Assembly (NCBI RefSeq): GCF_900496995.4
Contig: NC_044012.1
Coordinates: 22,296,759-22,360,758, forward strand
Length of the DNA stretch: 64,000 bases
DNA from: Aquila chrysaetos chrysaetos
Taxonomy: Eukaryota; Chordata; Aves; Accipitriformes; Accipitridae
Direction: 5' to 3'
Shown one piece after another: positions 8,852 to 23,800 of the stretch. Every line of letters begins with the position of its first letter. Positions within the stretch are counted from its first letter, which is position 1. The notes under the pieces are model-generated. The model had not been told where the DNA came from and did no database searches. It was given only the letters and a program-made list of their open reading frames with translations. The position numbers and the translations under genes were made by a program.

Positions 8852-11800
8852 GTAAGTAGACTAATGATGCTACAAAAGAAATTTTAGAAAGAAAAAATGG
8901 GAGTGTCAAATGGAGTTTCTCTTCTCATTTGAATTGTACTCAGTGGTGCTCTTGTGTGTGTTACTGTGTACTCTTTTCTGTGGTGTTGAGAATTGCAGCT
9001 CATGTCTCTGATGTTCCCGTTGGTTTCATCTGTCAGGTCATGAATACAGCAGCTCAGAGCTGGGACCAGTATTAACTTTGTAGTTGAATATTAGGATTAA
9101 CTACTGCTCTTGAACCGTGGTATGCAAAGCTTTCCTAACTCTTTCAGGTTAAATCTTTCAACTTTTGGACATTCCATAGAACACTGATTGAGAGAGGGGG
9201 GAAAACATACAAATTTACTGTTCAGAGTTGTTGTACTGAAAGCATGAGTATGTGGTTACTTACATCTGAATGCTTTCACTTACCTCTGATGGAAGTTTTT
9301 TGCTCCTCATCTCATTCAATGAAGTATGGCTTGACAGTGGAGCCAAGCTGACTTTCTTGGCCCTGGGTTTCAGGCAGGCAGAGTAACTGCAGATTGAACC
9401 CCAGATATCTAAGACCTGAGCAAGAATTCTGGTTTAACTAACCCTTTTAAAAATAGCTCTGACTAGCAGGATGGACTGAAAAGCATTATCTGCAGGGGAG
9501 TGCTTAGGAGGAAGTGATTGGTACTGAGCCAGTTTTAGAAACTGGTTTAGTTCAGTTCCCAGCAGACAGCTGGGCCAGTTAATTTTTTTTTCTTACACTA
9601 GTGCAGTCCTGCAGTGATTTGAATCGGATTAGGAGGCCTGAGGGCTTAAGCAGAGTGAATTTTTGTTAACAGCTGACTTCTTTAAAAGTGCATTCATTAC
9701 TTATATTGAGGTGAGACGGGGTGATTTCAGCAACATTCACTGCTTAAAATGATCTCATAAGCCATGGAGATGGAATACATCTCTTGTAACTTTTGTAAAG
9801 TTTCCATGTTTTTGCAAGTTCAGTACTTGCAAGGTGCTCATCTGAGATCATGCTGTCCTTTTGATCACTGTTGGTTTCAACAGATGGTTTTTGCAGCAAG
9901 GAGTGACTGAGGCATGACTTGCAGATCTGTCATGAACAGTTCTGTAAAGGATAATAAATGTTTCTTCGATTTGGGAGAAGATATGGTTGATCTGCCATTC
10001 ACTTGGAATGTAGATCTCTAAAATAGGGACAGATTGTTCCTTATCCTTCATGGCAGGCCTCTTAGACTCACTGTGGTGAGAGACTGGAAACTGGTTTGCG
10101 GAAGTGGCTGTTTCTTGTATGTTTGGTTATAAGACAGATTTAGGATTTCAACACTAAATTCCTAAAATCTCCATGATCCCTTGCCTTTTTTTCTTTTCTA
10201 TTTTTTTTTTTTAATTCCTGGTATTACTTTACTTCTGTAGTTGCTAGTACAATTTTTGCTTAGATTATATGTGCATACTTTAACGCTCTTTGCCTCACAG
10301 TATGCTGCTTGGTGTAAACTTTTGGCACAATTCACTCAATTTTACAAAGCTTATATCTAAGCATACAGAGTATGTGGAAAACCATACTTGGGAGTTGTTC
10401 TTGTCACAACTGACCAAAATGACACTTGCATTTAAATATATCACTTACAAGCATAGCTGTGGTAAAGATTGAGCAACTAATTTCTGCTTAAACATGCTTT
10501 CTGTAGTCATTTAACAAGGTGATGTTTAAGACTGCTTTAAAAAATAGAATGTGTGTTTTAAAAAAAAGAAAAAGCAAAACTTTTATGCATTTGTCAGAGA
10601 GACAAATTCTAATGAATGGCTTCCTCTGAAATGATTTTTTGTGGTCTCCTTTCCCTGAAGTAGTGGTAAGGAAAGCCTGGTTGGAGAGGGGGGGAAGGGC
10701 TTTGTGGACAGATTCATCTAGGAAAGCAAAACTTTCTGGATCTAGAAAAGTAAGAGTTATTTTTGATCTAACCCTGTGTTTCCTTAAACAAAATCCAACT
10801 TGTCTCTGTATGATAAATCCAAATATGGGTGGCTCAAACTTTATCCTGAATCACAGACTGGTTGAGGTTGGGAGGGACCTCTGGAGGTCATCTGCTCCAA
10901 CCTCCTGCTCAAACAGGGTCACCTAGAGCCAGCTGCCTGGGAATACCTCCAGACAGCTTTTGAGTACCTCCATGGATGGAGACTCCGCAACCTCTCTGGG
11001 CAGCCTGTAGCAATGCTTGGTCACCCTCATGGTAAAAAAAAAAAAAAGTCTTCACAGATTATTTTGTTATTGGGTACACTGTCTTGTAAATGTGCAAGGC
11101 GGCTGCCAATATGAAGGTTTCTTTCACCTCTTTCTACAGGAAAACTAGCAATTCTCATTCCCTGTTTCCTGGAAAAGCTAGAGTTACAGTTGAAAGATGC
11201 TACAATGCACTTCTAGTGGTCACTCTTCCCTCCCTCCCCATATGTTAGACTTTCAAATTATTAACCTTCTGAAGTTGCTTCTAAGCAAGGAAGCAATCTA
11301 GTTCTGATGCAGCAAAATTGTGCTGATGGCTTTAGTATGTATAGTTTTCTTGTGCATCTGTTTTGTTGAGTTCATCTTGGTCAGAGCACCAAATAGTTCA
11401 CTAGAAGATTGATCCAGCTTCATGCCAGTCTTGTTACCACATCTAAATCTACGTATTTAATTGGGATTGACCAAATTGCCTGTTTTCTGAAGCCTGAGCT
11501 CACTAGTAGAACTTGCTGTCAATTCAGTTTTGCTGCCTTTTGCACTGATCTGAGCGTCTTCCTACCTAATCGTGGGGGATGGCTGCCTTCAAAGACAGTG
11601 CTGTCAACATAACTGGAGTGGGCAATTTACTCTGGACTGACACACCATGAGCACATATATTCTAGCCTCTGGCCAAGAGGCAGAGCTATATCTGACTCAG
11701 ATGTTTCTTTCCAGCAGAACAAAACTTGGCAGCCACTGGAATAAGCAGGCTGTGAGGGAAAGGGAAGCATAGTGTCAGATAACGGTAGAAGAATTGAGAT

Positions 11801-14800
11801 GAGAACAATCAAACAGCAGAGCTGGAGCGGACACAGCCTAAAGCAATGCCGTTTGTCTTTTTGCACAAAGAAACTGCTGGCAAACAAGGATATTTATGAT
11901 GGGGGTGAAGCAGTGGGCTTGGTGGAGGCAGAGTGTAGGCAGAGCTGCTGGTTTGTACTGACATGTGTTGTGTCTGTCCTGCAGCTAGGAAGGGGGAAAC
12001 AATGGCAAAAATGTTGCTAATAGGTGAAGGTTGGATTTGATGTTAGCTGCTACTATTTGGACAAAGAGGCAAGCTACTGGTGATTAAGCGACTTCAAATT
12101 TCTGGCAGTATGGATTTTATTAAAAACAAGTAATGCTGTCCAGTTAGATGAGGTTTAAAGAAATGAATAAGCACTGAAACAACCTGAAGGTACTTCAAAG
12201 AACAAGCTGATGAGCTGGTCTGTAGCCAAGAGTTAAACTTAAGGCAAATGATAGGGGATGCTAACAAAAATGTAATATTGTTAAGATTTAGTAATGTGTG
12301 ATAGGTGTTGCAAATTAACAACTGCAGATCACCGATTCCTGACTGAGGTATAGAATTCAATTGAATGAGCGCTAATGACAGGGGGAAGACTTGGTAAAAG
12401 GTCTCAGCTGCAGGTGTTCTTCAGCATATGATATTTGATTTTTAAAGCTTGCTAATGAGCAAGTTTGGGATGAACTTTTTTCTTTAAATGGCAGGAAACA
12501 CTTCCTTTATAGTATTCCCTTATGTCCCTTAAAAGACCAAAGCAGTTAAGTCAGTCACGACCAGGAGATGATGTAGAACCTGCCTGCAAGATCAGTGAAG
12601 ATACTGTATGATGGCTTGTCTCTGGGATAAATTCCTGCTACACAGGCATAGCGCAGAGGCACATGCTGTCCCAAGGCTGTACTCTTGCAGAGTTAGGCAC
12701 TGTAGGTGTGGGGAAGAGTGAGGCCATCGCACTGTGTGGATTGTGGGCTGCTTTGGTGGTAGAGAAGCTTGAAATCATCCTCCAGGTGACTTGCAAACCC
12801 CTTTTTACTTAGCTTTTTAGGGATACTACCCACAATGCATGGCTTTTGTGTCAATGACTTGTCTAGATGCTTTCTTTATCTCTTCATTTATACTTTTCAT
12901 TTGCAAATAGGGTTAATGACTTGGTTTCTAGGTTACTGATGAAAAAAGAACATTCTTAGCAGTTTTGTTAAAACTGTAGATGACTTAACCACTAGAAGTA
13001 CAGCTGTATCCACCGTACTAGACCCAGATCTTGCTCTGTAATGACTGTTTGCTGCCAAGTTGTTTTTTTGGTTTTTTTTTTCCAGATTGTGAATAGGCAC
13101 GGTCCCGAGGCAGACAGGCATTTATTACGCTGTCTATTCTCGCACGTGGATTTCAGTGGCGATGGTAAAAGCAGTGGCAAAGATTTTCATCAGGTACAGT
13201 TTGCACTGAGGCATCTGCTTATTAGTTTTGGTTGTTAAAAATCTGCAATAGAATTTGATCCATTCTAAGCACAAAGGCAGGCTAGAGTCAGTAGCTTCAA
13301 GCGAACTTTTGGCATGTGGCCTTTCAATTGCAAGCACCTTTTGCCAGTCTTCAACTCGGAAAACAACAAATTGTTGATATCTGACTCTTAAAATCGCTTG
13401 ATCTGGAAAAATGGACAGCTTCAGTACAATTGCTTTTGTACCACATGCAGTGCTCTATTTTGAAAGCCTTTCTTTGTCATTTAAAACTTTGTCCAAATCC
13501 ACTAACTGGCACCTCTGGTGCTGGCTATATCTGTTCTCAGGAGTGTTTTCATCCTTAAGCAATTTTGCCACAGACTTTCTAGCTCATAAACAGGAATCAA
13601 ATATTCTTAGATTGTCTATTGCAATGTGTGAGGATGCTTACAGAAAATGAAATGTTGCATATATGGTGGAGAATGTTTCATCACTTTCTCAGCCTTAAAA
13701 AAAAAAAAAAGCTAAACTTGAAGAAAACTTGAATGAAAATAAACTAGCTAATGTTAATGAGAATTTGGGCACTTACAAGACTTATGCACCTTATCTTTGT
13801 TTAGTTTTGCTGCACACAGTGGACAGAAGTTTTGTGTTATTGTCCTGTTAGAAAACAATATGACTGTTCAAGTTACCTTGTTCTTTTCAGACTCAATTTC
13901 TGATCCAGGAGTGTGCGTCGCTGATTACAAAACCAAACTTTATCTCGACGCTGTCCTACGCCATTGACAATCCGTTGCACTATCAGAAGGTTTGTGTGCT
14001 TTTTGAAGGGGATCCCAGTATCAGAAACTGCAGTGAATTGGTCTGTAGGAAACCAGCTGGTTTTCCCTTGTGTTTTTCCTGTTTTTTTTTTTATGGCGAA
14101 GATTGGTTGTACTGAAGTCTTCAAAAATGGAGCTTGCCCAGAAGTTGGGGTTGTTGGTTGTTTTTTTTTGTTGTTGTTAAACTGAGCAAGTTATTCAATC
14201 ACTCCGACTGCAAACTAATTTTAAAGCTTAATCTAATGTTAGTACTTTATGGCTTGTTTGTGGCAGCCAGAACCAAAATAAATCATCAGTTCTCCTGTTT
14301 CTTTCGACATGAAAACCATGATAGTAGTTTAATAGTGAAAGAGTGGGATATGTGGAAGAAACTTTTAGTTCAGATGTATCAAAAAATAGTTCCAAAGTTG
14401 TTTGTTTAGCCATATAAGCTTTGTGTTAACCTACAACAGAATAGTTACTAATAATCCAGACCTGCAAATGGACTCTAGGTAGCCTGCCACATTATGAATG
14501 AGACTAATCACGTAACAGCTTCCTTTTAACTCTTCTTACCTGTTTCAGAGTCTAAAGCCTTCACCCCATTTATTTGCCCAATTGAGTAAAGTCATCAAAT
14601 TAAGTAAAGTTCAAGAGGTAGGTGAACACTTATTTAAAAAATATTTTAATGTTTTTTGACTAAGCTTGTTAGAAAGGATGATGTCACCTTACAATGATGT
14701 TTGTTCTTGTTTGTAGGTGATTTTTGGTCTCGCTTTACTGAACTCTTTCAGCTCAGATCTACGAGGTTTTGGTAAGTGAAGCTTTCAAAGTACTGCAGCA

Positions 14801-17800
14801 GAGACACCGTTTTTTGCTTGTTAAGCAGTGGGCTTTCTAGATGGATAGATGTGTGCCTGTGTGACCCGAGTAATGCAAGACCTTGTGATTAGTGGTGCCA
14901 TTGAAGTCGTAACATCATTTTGAGAGGGGCAATAGATAGCACAGTCATCTTGTCTTATATGAAGTTGGATGTCCCTTCCATGAATGACTTGCTAGATAAT
15001 GAATCAAATTGAGGTACTGTCATATCATACCTTTTAGTTGTTCATTAATATTTGAGTTCTGAGGCGTGGATTATGAGACTTCTATTTAAATCTGAACTGT
15101 TGCATCTTGTGGTAAACTCAGAGTAAGAGAATGGTACCTAGCTAAAAAGAGTCTTCATAGTAAAAATTTCAGGTTTTGACTCTAGCCTCTTTTGTTTTCA
15201 AAAGCTGCCCAGTTTATAAAACAGAAACTCCCGGATCTTTTGCGTTCTTACATTGACGCGGACGTTAGTGGAAATCAAGAAGGTGGCTTCCAAGATATTG
15301 CAATAGAGGTCCTGCACCTTCTCCTCTCCCATCTCCTTTTTGGGCAGAAGGGAGCCTTTGGGGTAGGACAGGAACAGATTGACGCTTTCCTCAAAACATT
15401 ACGTAGAGGTAAGTGTTGTGGTGTTCAGGAAGCCTGACTAAAATGCAAACTTTCAAACAGGATTTTTCTAACTTACTGTCAGTGCAGACTGCTGCTGAAA
15501 TGGTGGGGAGCTTGGTGAGGTATAACTCAGTAAATTTTCATAACTCTAAACTGACAGAAAAATACCACTGTTCTGGCGTTGGGCCATAATGTACTGTTTT
15601 TCTTTGAATGAGCAGTAATGTGGTTTCATGTTTGGCTTTTTTGAAAAGTTGTGATAAATAAGCATTAAGTAGGGGATATTGAAGTCTGTTCGCTTGCTTG
15701 TGTGGGATGGTATTTGTGAATTTAACTGAAGCAACTTGGTGCACTGTAGTTGAAAAACTTGAATTCCTTACAGTGTAAGGAACGTACATTACCATTTCAA
15801 ACAGGTAGATTTTAAGCACTGGGTTGTTTATGTTGGGTGCAGATCTATGAGGAAACACTAGCACAGCAAGAGAGGTGCTTTTGAATAAAACTGTGGTTCA
15901 TTTCCTGGAAGCTACCACAGTCGTTGTGTGATGGCAGGGGATGTTATCAATATGGTAGTCTCTTCCTTTCAAAAAAAATAGTGTTTGCTGTAAACCCATC
16001 AGAATAAGGAGGATTTGGACTTGAGATACTAACTGAATTTAACTCCACCCACTTTTTGGTGCTGCACAGACCTAGAGGAAGGCACCCTTTATACAAGAGT
16101 AAAACATTTGTTCTATTTAAGTATATTGTCTTTCTTACAGAAGCTAATACACTAATTTTCATTAAAGTAATTCCCTTACTTTGCTTGGGAAATTGGGAAC
16201 TCTTCTCTGAATGGCCCTGAAGGGTATGGAGACATTATGCATCATGTTAAAGATAATGCTGTCTCAGGAAGGCCCACCCATAAGGTGTCTGCTGCTTTCC
16301 ACTGTGAGGAGAGCTCCCATCCATACATCTGATCCTCTCATTGCTGTGTCTCTCTTAAACTTTGCTTCCCTGGAAGGAAGAAAGGAGTATTCTCTCTTTC
16401 TAGGCCCAAGTGCCGGGTTTAGATTTGCTAGACTACTTAGACTCAATACCAGATCCTTTGTTTCCTAATACTTCCTGAGTTGGAGGAGAGGCTTTTGCTG
16501 TACTGCTGTATTGTTTCCTGCTCTGTGCTTTTTTTGGATGACTGCTGTTAGTGACAGTCTAGTTCTAAACTTAACACCAGCGCAGCCACTAGCTGTTCTG
16601 GGCAGCTGCAGTGAACCTGTATGAACCTAGTCTGTTCTACATTCTTGTTCTCTAGGAATATCCAAGTGCCAGTAGAGAACCGGCAGGTGTGATGGAGGGA
16701 TGCTGCATGAGTGCCCTCTTGATTTCTGCAGCGGCAGGGAAGCTCTAGCACAGCAGTCAAGTTATTTTGAATAGTCACTTGCATGTAGCTGGTGTTCTGG
16801 GTTTTTTTGACACTTTTGTTGTTACTCTTGCCTTTAGATTTTCCTCAGGAGCGTTGCCCTGTGGTGCTTGCACCACTTCTATACCCTGAAAAACGGGACA
16901 TTCTAATGGACAGGATCCTGCCTGATTCTGGAGGGATAGCCAAAACCATGATGGAGAGTTCTCTGGCAGATTTCATGCAAGAAGTTGGCTATGGCTTTTG
17001 TACAAGGTTTGTAGGAAAATGTAATTTTCAAGTGTCTTGGGTGGTGGTGGTTTTCTTTCTTGTTTCTTGAGGCAAAAGGTAAAGAACACTTAAAGTACTA
17101 GAATAGCTAGAACCTCATTAAGTATTATGAGGTCATTTGTTTTGATTCCCATTTTATATTTTGCTTTCTTCTAATGTGTATAGCATGTCTGAGACTCTGT
17201 AGGATTCAAGTAATTCCTACTAATCTTTGGAAGAACTTTCCCTTTGTGATGGACTCCTGTTAGCTCACTGTCCACATGAAATAGATTGACAGAAGAACAG
17301 AAGAAGTGAAGGTAGTAGTCTCACTTCAAGAGAGTTGACCAGCCGCAGCTTTTTGTTTGTACTGGGTTTTGATCAGTGTGGTACACAGTATGATTGAGAT
17401 TATTTGTAGCTGTAGAATGTAATTATGATGGTGAATTGCTAGAGTATCTTGACAGCTGCATCAGTCTTTGCCTGCTTAGGCTTATTTTGGTAAAAATACA
17501 GCTGTCTTGAACTTGCCCTGGGTTTGTGTGTATATTTGTAGACATACATTACCCACATCTTCAATAGTGTTCCATATTCTTGTTTTCTGCCCCTAGTCTG
17601 AAATATAGATGGGAGCTCTGTTAACATGACTTGCTGGAGCTGTGTGAAATGGGCTGTCATCCATAGAGCTGTGTGGGCTTGCAGGAGTGGTGTCAGCAGG
17701 TTATAGCACCTAGCACAAGTATTGCATTACATGGGCTGTTTGTTTATATAGACGTGTGAATTGGAATAGTTCTAGAAGAGTGGAAGGAGAAGCTAGACTT

Positions 17801-20800
17801 TAGTGCGAAGCTGTCTGTTGAAGAGTTAACTTGTATATATTAAAGGTTTATTTCCTGCTGTATATCTGCTATCTGCACAAATCCAGCTCAGTTTTTGCAT
17901 GCAGTTCTCAAGGATTTAGGGTAATACTCTAATACTGGTAGTGATACCAGGAGCCTGCAAGTGTGTGGCTGGTTTTGAAAGGGGCCTTAGTCTTAACCCT
18001 CAGTATGAACCTAAAGGAAGATTCATTAAGAAGCATAAGGTAAGAGAAGTAAATTATTCTGTATTTTAAAAGAAAGGCTATTGACTACTTGGGGGAGGTG
18101 ATTGAATCTCAAAGATACTAATGTAAGTTTCTGTTTAAACAGTGATGTAAGGAAACACACAATATAAGAGTGGGAAGATATTGAAAATTATTTCTTTTGT
18201 TAACATGTGCCTGTTAATAAAAGATTGTTTATATCTATACTGATGCTGTATAAATCTTTTTGTCCTAATTATGAAGTGTTCACGAAGTGAAACAAAAATT
18301 GCACAAGAGGCCTTCGGTTCTAAAATTGAAACTTAAACATCTGCTTATTTTTTGCTCTTTTAGCTCCTTGAAGGTTTTTGCTAGTGACCTCTGGTCAGAG
18401 ACGCCATGGCTTGCATGAGGCTAAAAGCATACTTTCACAGCTTACCTTTTGAACATTGCACGTCATCATTTTGAAATGTGCATTCTCAAAGCCTTTGTTT
18501 CACTTTTAACGAGCAGAAAACTTCAGTGTTTGAAGCTCTGTATCACAGGTCAATACATGGAAGTGCTTTTAACAGAAAACAGTGCTAAACCTACCCAGTG
18601 TTTTTACTTTGACAGAGCATAGCCTGTGAAACATTTCTCACTGTCACTTAAGTAGACGTAGCTTTGAACTGAATACATGGCACAGTATGTTTCATGGAAA
18701 CTTTCTACTGAATTTTTCTTGCTTGTCCTAGAATTTTGTTGTGGGATTATTTGGCTAACATAACTGAAGTTGAGTGGTCATATTTTACAGTCTGCAGTTT
18801 GTTTCTCCCAACAATCTGTGTGCTGTCCCAGCTGTACTCACAGGTCTTGTTTTGGTCTGTCTTATGTTGTGCCACAGTGAAACCTGCTTTTGTGTTAAGA
18901 TCTCTCTGTTTTGTTGCATCTTAGTGTTGAAGAATGTCGCAACATAATCATGCAGTTTGGTGTTCGGGAAGTCACGGCTGCCCAGGTTGCCAGGGTTTTG
19001 GGGATGATGGCTCGAACTCATTCGGGGTTGACGGATGGTATTCCATTACAAGTGAGTGGCCTGCTGGGGTGGAGATTATATATATTTTAATCAGCAGAAA
19101 ATGAGGAGTTCAAATGCTAGCCTCTAGTAATTTAAGAATTGCTTTTATTATTCAAGACTTACACTTCTAACTGTTCTGCTGTAAATGCCTATAATATGTT
19201 CTTGAAAGATGCTCAGAAGTGTGCAACTGGTGGTGTTGGTCTGAACTTCTTACCTTCATAGTGCAGGCAGTTCTGTAGCTAGTGGCTTTTGAGACTGCTT
19301 TATTTTTAACTAGTATTTGATTGAGTGTATTTAACTTGCAGTCTATTTCGGCTCCTGGCAGTGGGATTTGGAGTGATGGGAAGGATAAAAGTGATGGAGC
19401 ACAAGCCCATACCTGGAATGTGGAGGTCTTAATTGATGTTCTTAAAGAGCTGGTAAGTTTTGTGAGCATCTTGGTCTTTTATGCAGAATATCTGAAAGAG
19501 GGGCATGTCTCAGTGTGAATATGAAGTTTTTTAAGCTCCTAGCAGCATGAATGGCTTTGAATCTCATTAAGGTAATTATGCTGCTGTACTTACATGATTG
19601 GTATTTTTTTCCTCAGGAACAAGAATATTTTGAGGAATTGTGCAAAATAAAAGCTGCCTGAATGGCTTACTTGGGTGCAACTTGAGACTTATTCCACACT
19701 GCTCCTATGTACTCTAGCATGTGTTCTGTGAGGGTTTTTGTGTTTGAACTTATTTCTGACAGTGGAAAGTTTTGTGCGTCAGGCACCTTGTTTTGAAAAG
19801 CTTCTCGCTGTAGGCATTAATGATGAAAATGAAACAAAATATTTTTGTAGCTACTTATTCCAAAACTCTAAATGCTTCTTGTGTATGGTGATGCTTCAGA
19901 AATAGGAAAGTTTTTCCACCACTTTATAAGCAGCAATTTTTGTAATTAGCTCAGTGAAACATGAGTACCATTTCCTTTGCTTACCTTATATTGGGTGATT
20001 TTTTTTTTTCCCCTGTATGTTCCCTCTACTGTATGCAGGAGTCACTGTTTTGTTTTTCTAAACCTTAGAACATACAATTAGCTTTGTCTTTGGTGCTCAC
20101 CCATCTCTGAAAGGAGTGGTCCATGTTCCATAATGGCCATAGTTCCCTCCAAGTTCCCTCATCCTTATGGTTTCACACTATTGCTGAAAATCTAATAGGT
20201 GCTTTGCAAGTACTTGCAGTGTGCATTCTTCAAAAGGAAAAGCATGTTCTGCTTGCCAGCGGATCTAGACCCTTCTGCCTTTTATTGGAGGGCATATGGA
20301 AGCCTACAAAAGGAATGAGTTAGCATGTTAAGAAGGGAGCTATGTGCTTGGGGTTTTTTTGTTGGTTTTTTTTTGAAGACTTGTTAATGAAATGTTTGGA
20401 AGGATAGACAGCTACTGTTGGTAGTACTGGGAGAAGTGCAGTCTCACAGGCTAGGTTCAAACATTAACTTTCATCAAGTTCTCACAACTGTCTAAATCCT
20501 ATTCTTTTTAAAACAAAAACCTTGCTTTCAACTAAAAGTTGGGTGGATTTTAAGATGGATAAAATACTGATGGAGAGGGGTTCTTACAAGACAGTACTGA
20601 AGATTTTGATGTTTAAGGCTGACTACTCTCTTGTTTTTCTGATTGCAGAATCCTAGCCTGGACTTCAAAGTAGTAACCTATGAATTGGACCATCCGGGAT
20701 TTCAGATTCGTGACAGCAAGGGCCTGCATATTGTAGTGTTTGGCATCCAGAGAGGGCTGGGCATGGAAGTTTTTCCAGTTAATGCCATATACAGACCTTG

Positions 20801-23800
20801 GAAGCACGCGGAAGGCCAGGTAGGTTTACCAATGTTTCTGCTGTATCTGTACAACACTTGTGAAGTTCCTGAATTTCTTGAATGGGAAATGTGGATTGGT
20901 AATGTGAATTTTTAGACAAGCCACATTTGAGAACTTGGCTTGTAAGGCATAGGCCTCAGGTATGTTACTGAAGTACAGTCTATTAATTGAACAGTGTCTG
21001 CGTTGTTTGGGAGGAGATGGTCACTTGCTATACATTTGTGACAACACCTTTGCTTTTAGCAGAGTTCTGATGGGTAATACAGCTGAGCATAGAACTGTTG
21101 CTGCATGGCTGTGCTCTGAGGTCCTTACCTGGTTACACAAAAGGGCTTTGTGCAAACAAGTACAGTCAGCACACCTCTGTCTGTCACTTTCAGAAATCCT
21201 GGGAGAAGTGAGAGTTTCAGTCTTATGTAAAACAAATAGATAGTAAATCTTGGCTTATCTCTACTGCTTTGTTGATTTGCATTGTTCTCAGAAATGTGGC
21301 AGTTGATAAAGTGGAAGGCACCTGAAACTTTAAACTATTTTTCCTGTCTCTTATTCCAGCTCTCCTTTATTCAACATTCCCTCATAAACCCTGAAATCTT
21401 CTGTTTTGCTGACTACCCTTGTCATACTGTTGCCACAGACATCCTGAAAGCACCACCAGAGGATGACAATCGAGAAATTGCTACATGGTAAACCTGCTCT
21501 CAACTGCTTTCATACCTAGAGTTAGAGTAAGATTACTTGTCTGCTCAAATGTGGCTTTATCTTAATGCAACCAGATTTATTTGTAGTTGTGTGTACATCC
21601 CAATAGATCAGCCATTACTATTTGTCCCATGTTTGATCTGTGAAAGTTCTGATAGGATCAGAACTTCCTATACTTCCATAACATCTGAAAATGTACTACC
21701 AGTTCTTGCTTTTATTGGAGTCTTCTGGTTGTCTGGAGAATTTCTGCTGACGTGTTTTGGCAGATACTGTGAGCTGAGAGGAGGGGATAGGGGAGGTATG
21801 AATGTAAATCTGTCTTTCCCAGGATGACATTAGAGAAACTTGCTGTACTTGTATGAAAGAGGTCCTGGGATTTAAATAGTAAATTTACATAGCTATTGCT
21901 GAGTTATTGCATAAAGCTGACTAGTGTGACTTTTCTGAGCTGACCTTTACACACCTTCTTTTGATATAGTTGTGTAGCTGATTTCAGTGAAGATATTTGC
22001 TTCTCTTTCCATTGTATGGCCCAAAATAGGGATTTGCAGGATGGGGAATGTGGGTAAATTGGGGAAGGTGGCAGTTATTACTTGTTGGTAAAGCAGACAA
22101 AAAAAGTAGAATATCTTCACTAAGTTTCACAGGTGGGGACTTGGAGGTGTTTAAAAAAAGTGTATTCCTTTTCTGGAAGTACATTTCAAATTAAATTATC
22201 CAAGTGACCTACCTCAAGCTGAATTTTTTCAACATCAGCTTTCAATTCTCCCTCTTCCCTAACAGAATCAGAAGTTCTTAAGGTCTTAAATTGGTTTGTT
22301 TAAAAAAAAAAAAAAAGAGGGAGGGTGTATTTTTCATTGTTAAGAATGGTTTTGTAGGTTAATTGCATGTGATAAGAGCTGCAATATCAGGTTGTTTGCA
22401 GTGGGCATTGCTTTATATTGTCTTACAGTTGTTGCTACAAAATGCTTGAATCCAGGATCCTATAAGCTAACTACTTTGTAACTTTGGGGGGGGGGTGTCT
22501 ATTTGGTTTTTTTTTCTTTTGTTAGGAAGAGCCTGGATTTGATTGAATCTCTGTTACGATTGGCAGAAGTGGGACAGTATGAGCAGGTTAAGCAGCTCTT
22601 CAGTTTTCCTATCAAGCATTGCCCAGATATGTTGGTATTGGCCTTATTGCAGATCAACACGTCCTGGCATACCTTGCGCCATGAACTCATCTCCACACTC
22701 ATGCCAATTTTCCTTGGTAACCATCCCAACTCTGCCATCATTTTGCACTATGCATGGCATGGACAGGTGAGTATTTTCACTGGAGTGTGCCTGTAGTTTG
22801 TTAATGTAACTGAAAGCTTGTTAAATGGGTTGAACAGTTAGAATAACAATGCTTGTATTGGTTTATGAACTGGGTAATTTAAAACCCAAGAGGTAAATTA
22901 TCAGTGATTTATGCAAAGTAATGTGAGTTGTCCCCCCCTGCCATCTTGAAGCAAACTGTTGTGATTTGATTTTCTTTGGGGAAATATATTCAGAACAAAG
23001 AAATAATGTTCACTGAGAAAATATTCCTGGAAAAGTAGAGAGACCAAAGTTAAGTTTGACTTTTTTTAACCTTTCAGTTTTAACCAGTTGACCAAAGTTT
23101 GGGGTTTTTTTAGAAAACAAGAACACCAAAAACCTCACAACAGCAACAACTCCTCCCTCCCCCCCCACCAGCTCTCAACCTCACACATTTAAAGTGTAGA
23201 AACTTGCAGCAGTAAGAGGTGAGGAGATTTAAACCAAAATATTCTCCATTGTACTTGCTAAAAGATGGAGGCTATTCTAGGTATAAAGAAACTACTTATA
23301 CTGTAAGTTTTAAGAATCTAGGGTGTTTTCTGAAAACTTAGGACTGGCTGCTGACCTTTTTCAAGGAGAGCTTCTATGTCAAGACAGGGTAGCTATGTAT
23401 GCAAATCCCATGCTTTTAATGGGCAAACAAGTAGGCTTTTATGGATTTGCCTTTTGGTATGGCCTTCATCATTGTATCCACTGGTAGTTAAGCAAATAGG
23501 AGTCATAAGAAGAAAGGCAGAGGAAGCCTCTGAGGTGGGAGGAAATCTACATTAGGAAACATCTTGCCCTGTTCAAGTAAAGTAGAGTTAATAAGAAGCT
23601 TGACCTCTAAGGTCTTCGTCCATATTCACTGCAAAATTATGGCTCTTTGCTAGCTGAAGTGCTATGAATGTTTTATATTTTTCCTGATAAGTCTTTAAAT
23701 TGAATAATGGGTGGTTAGGATAAAAGTGATGTGCTTTTTGCATAAGGTCTTGAAATGGTAGAATATGCAATTTTTCCACAGGGTAGGCTTCAGAATAAAG

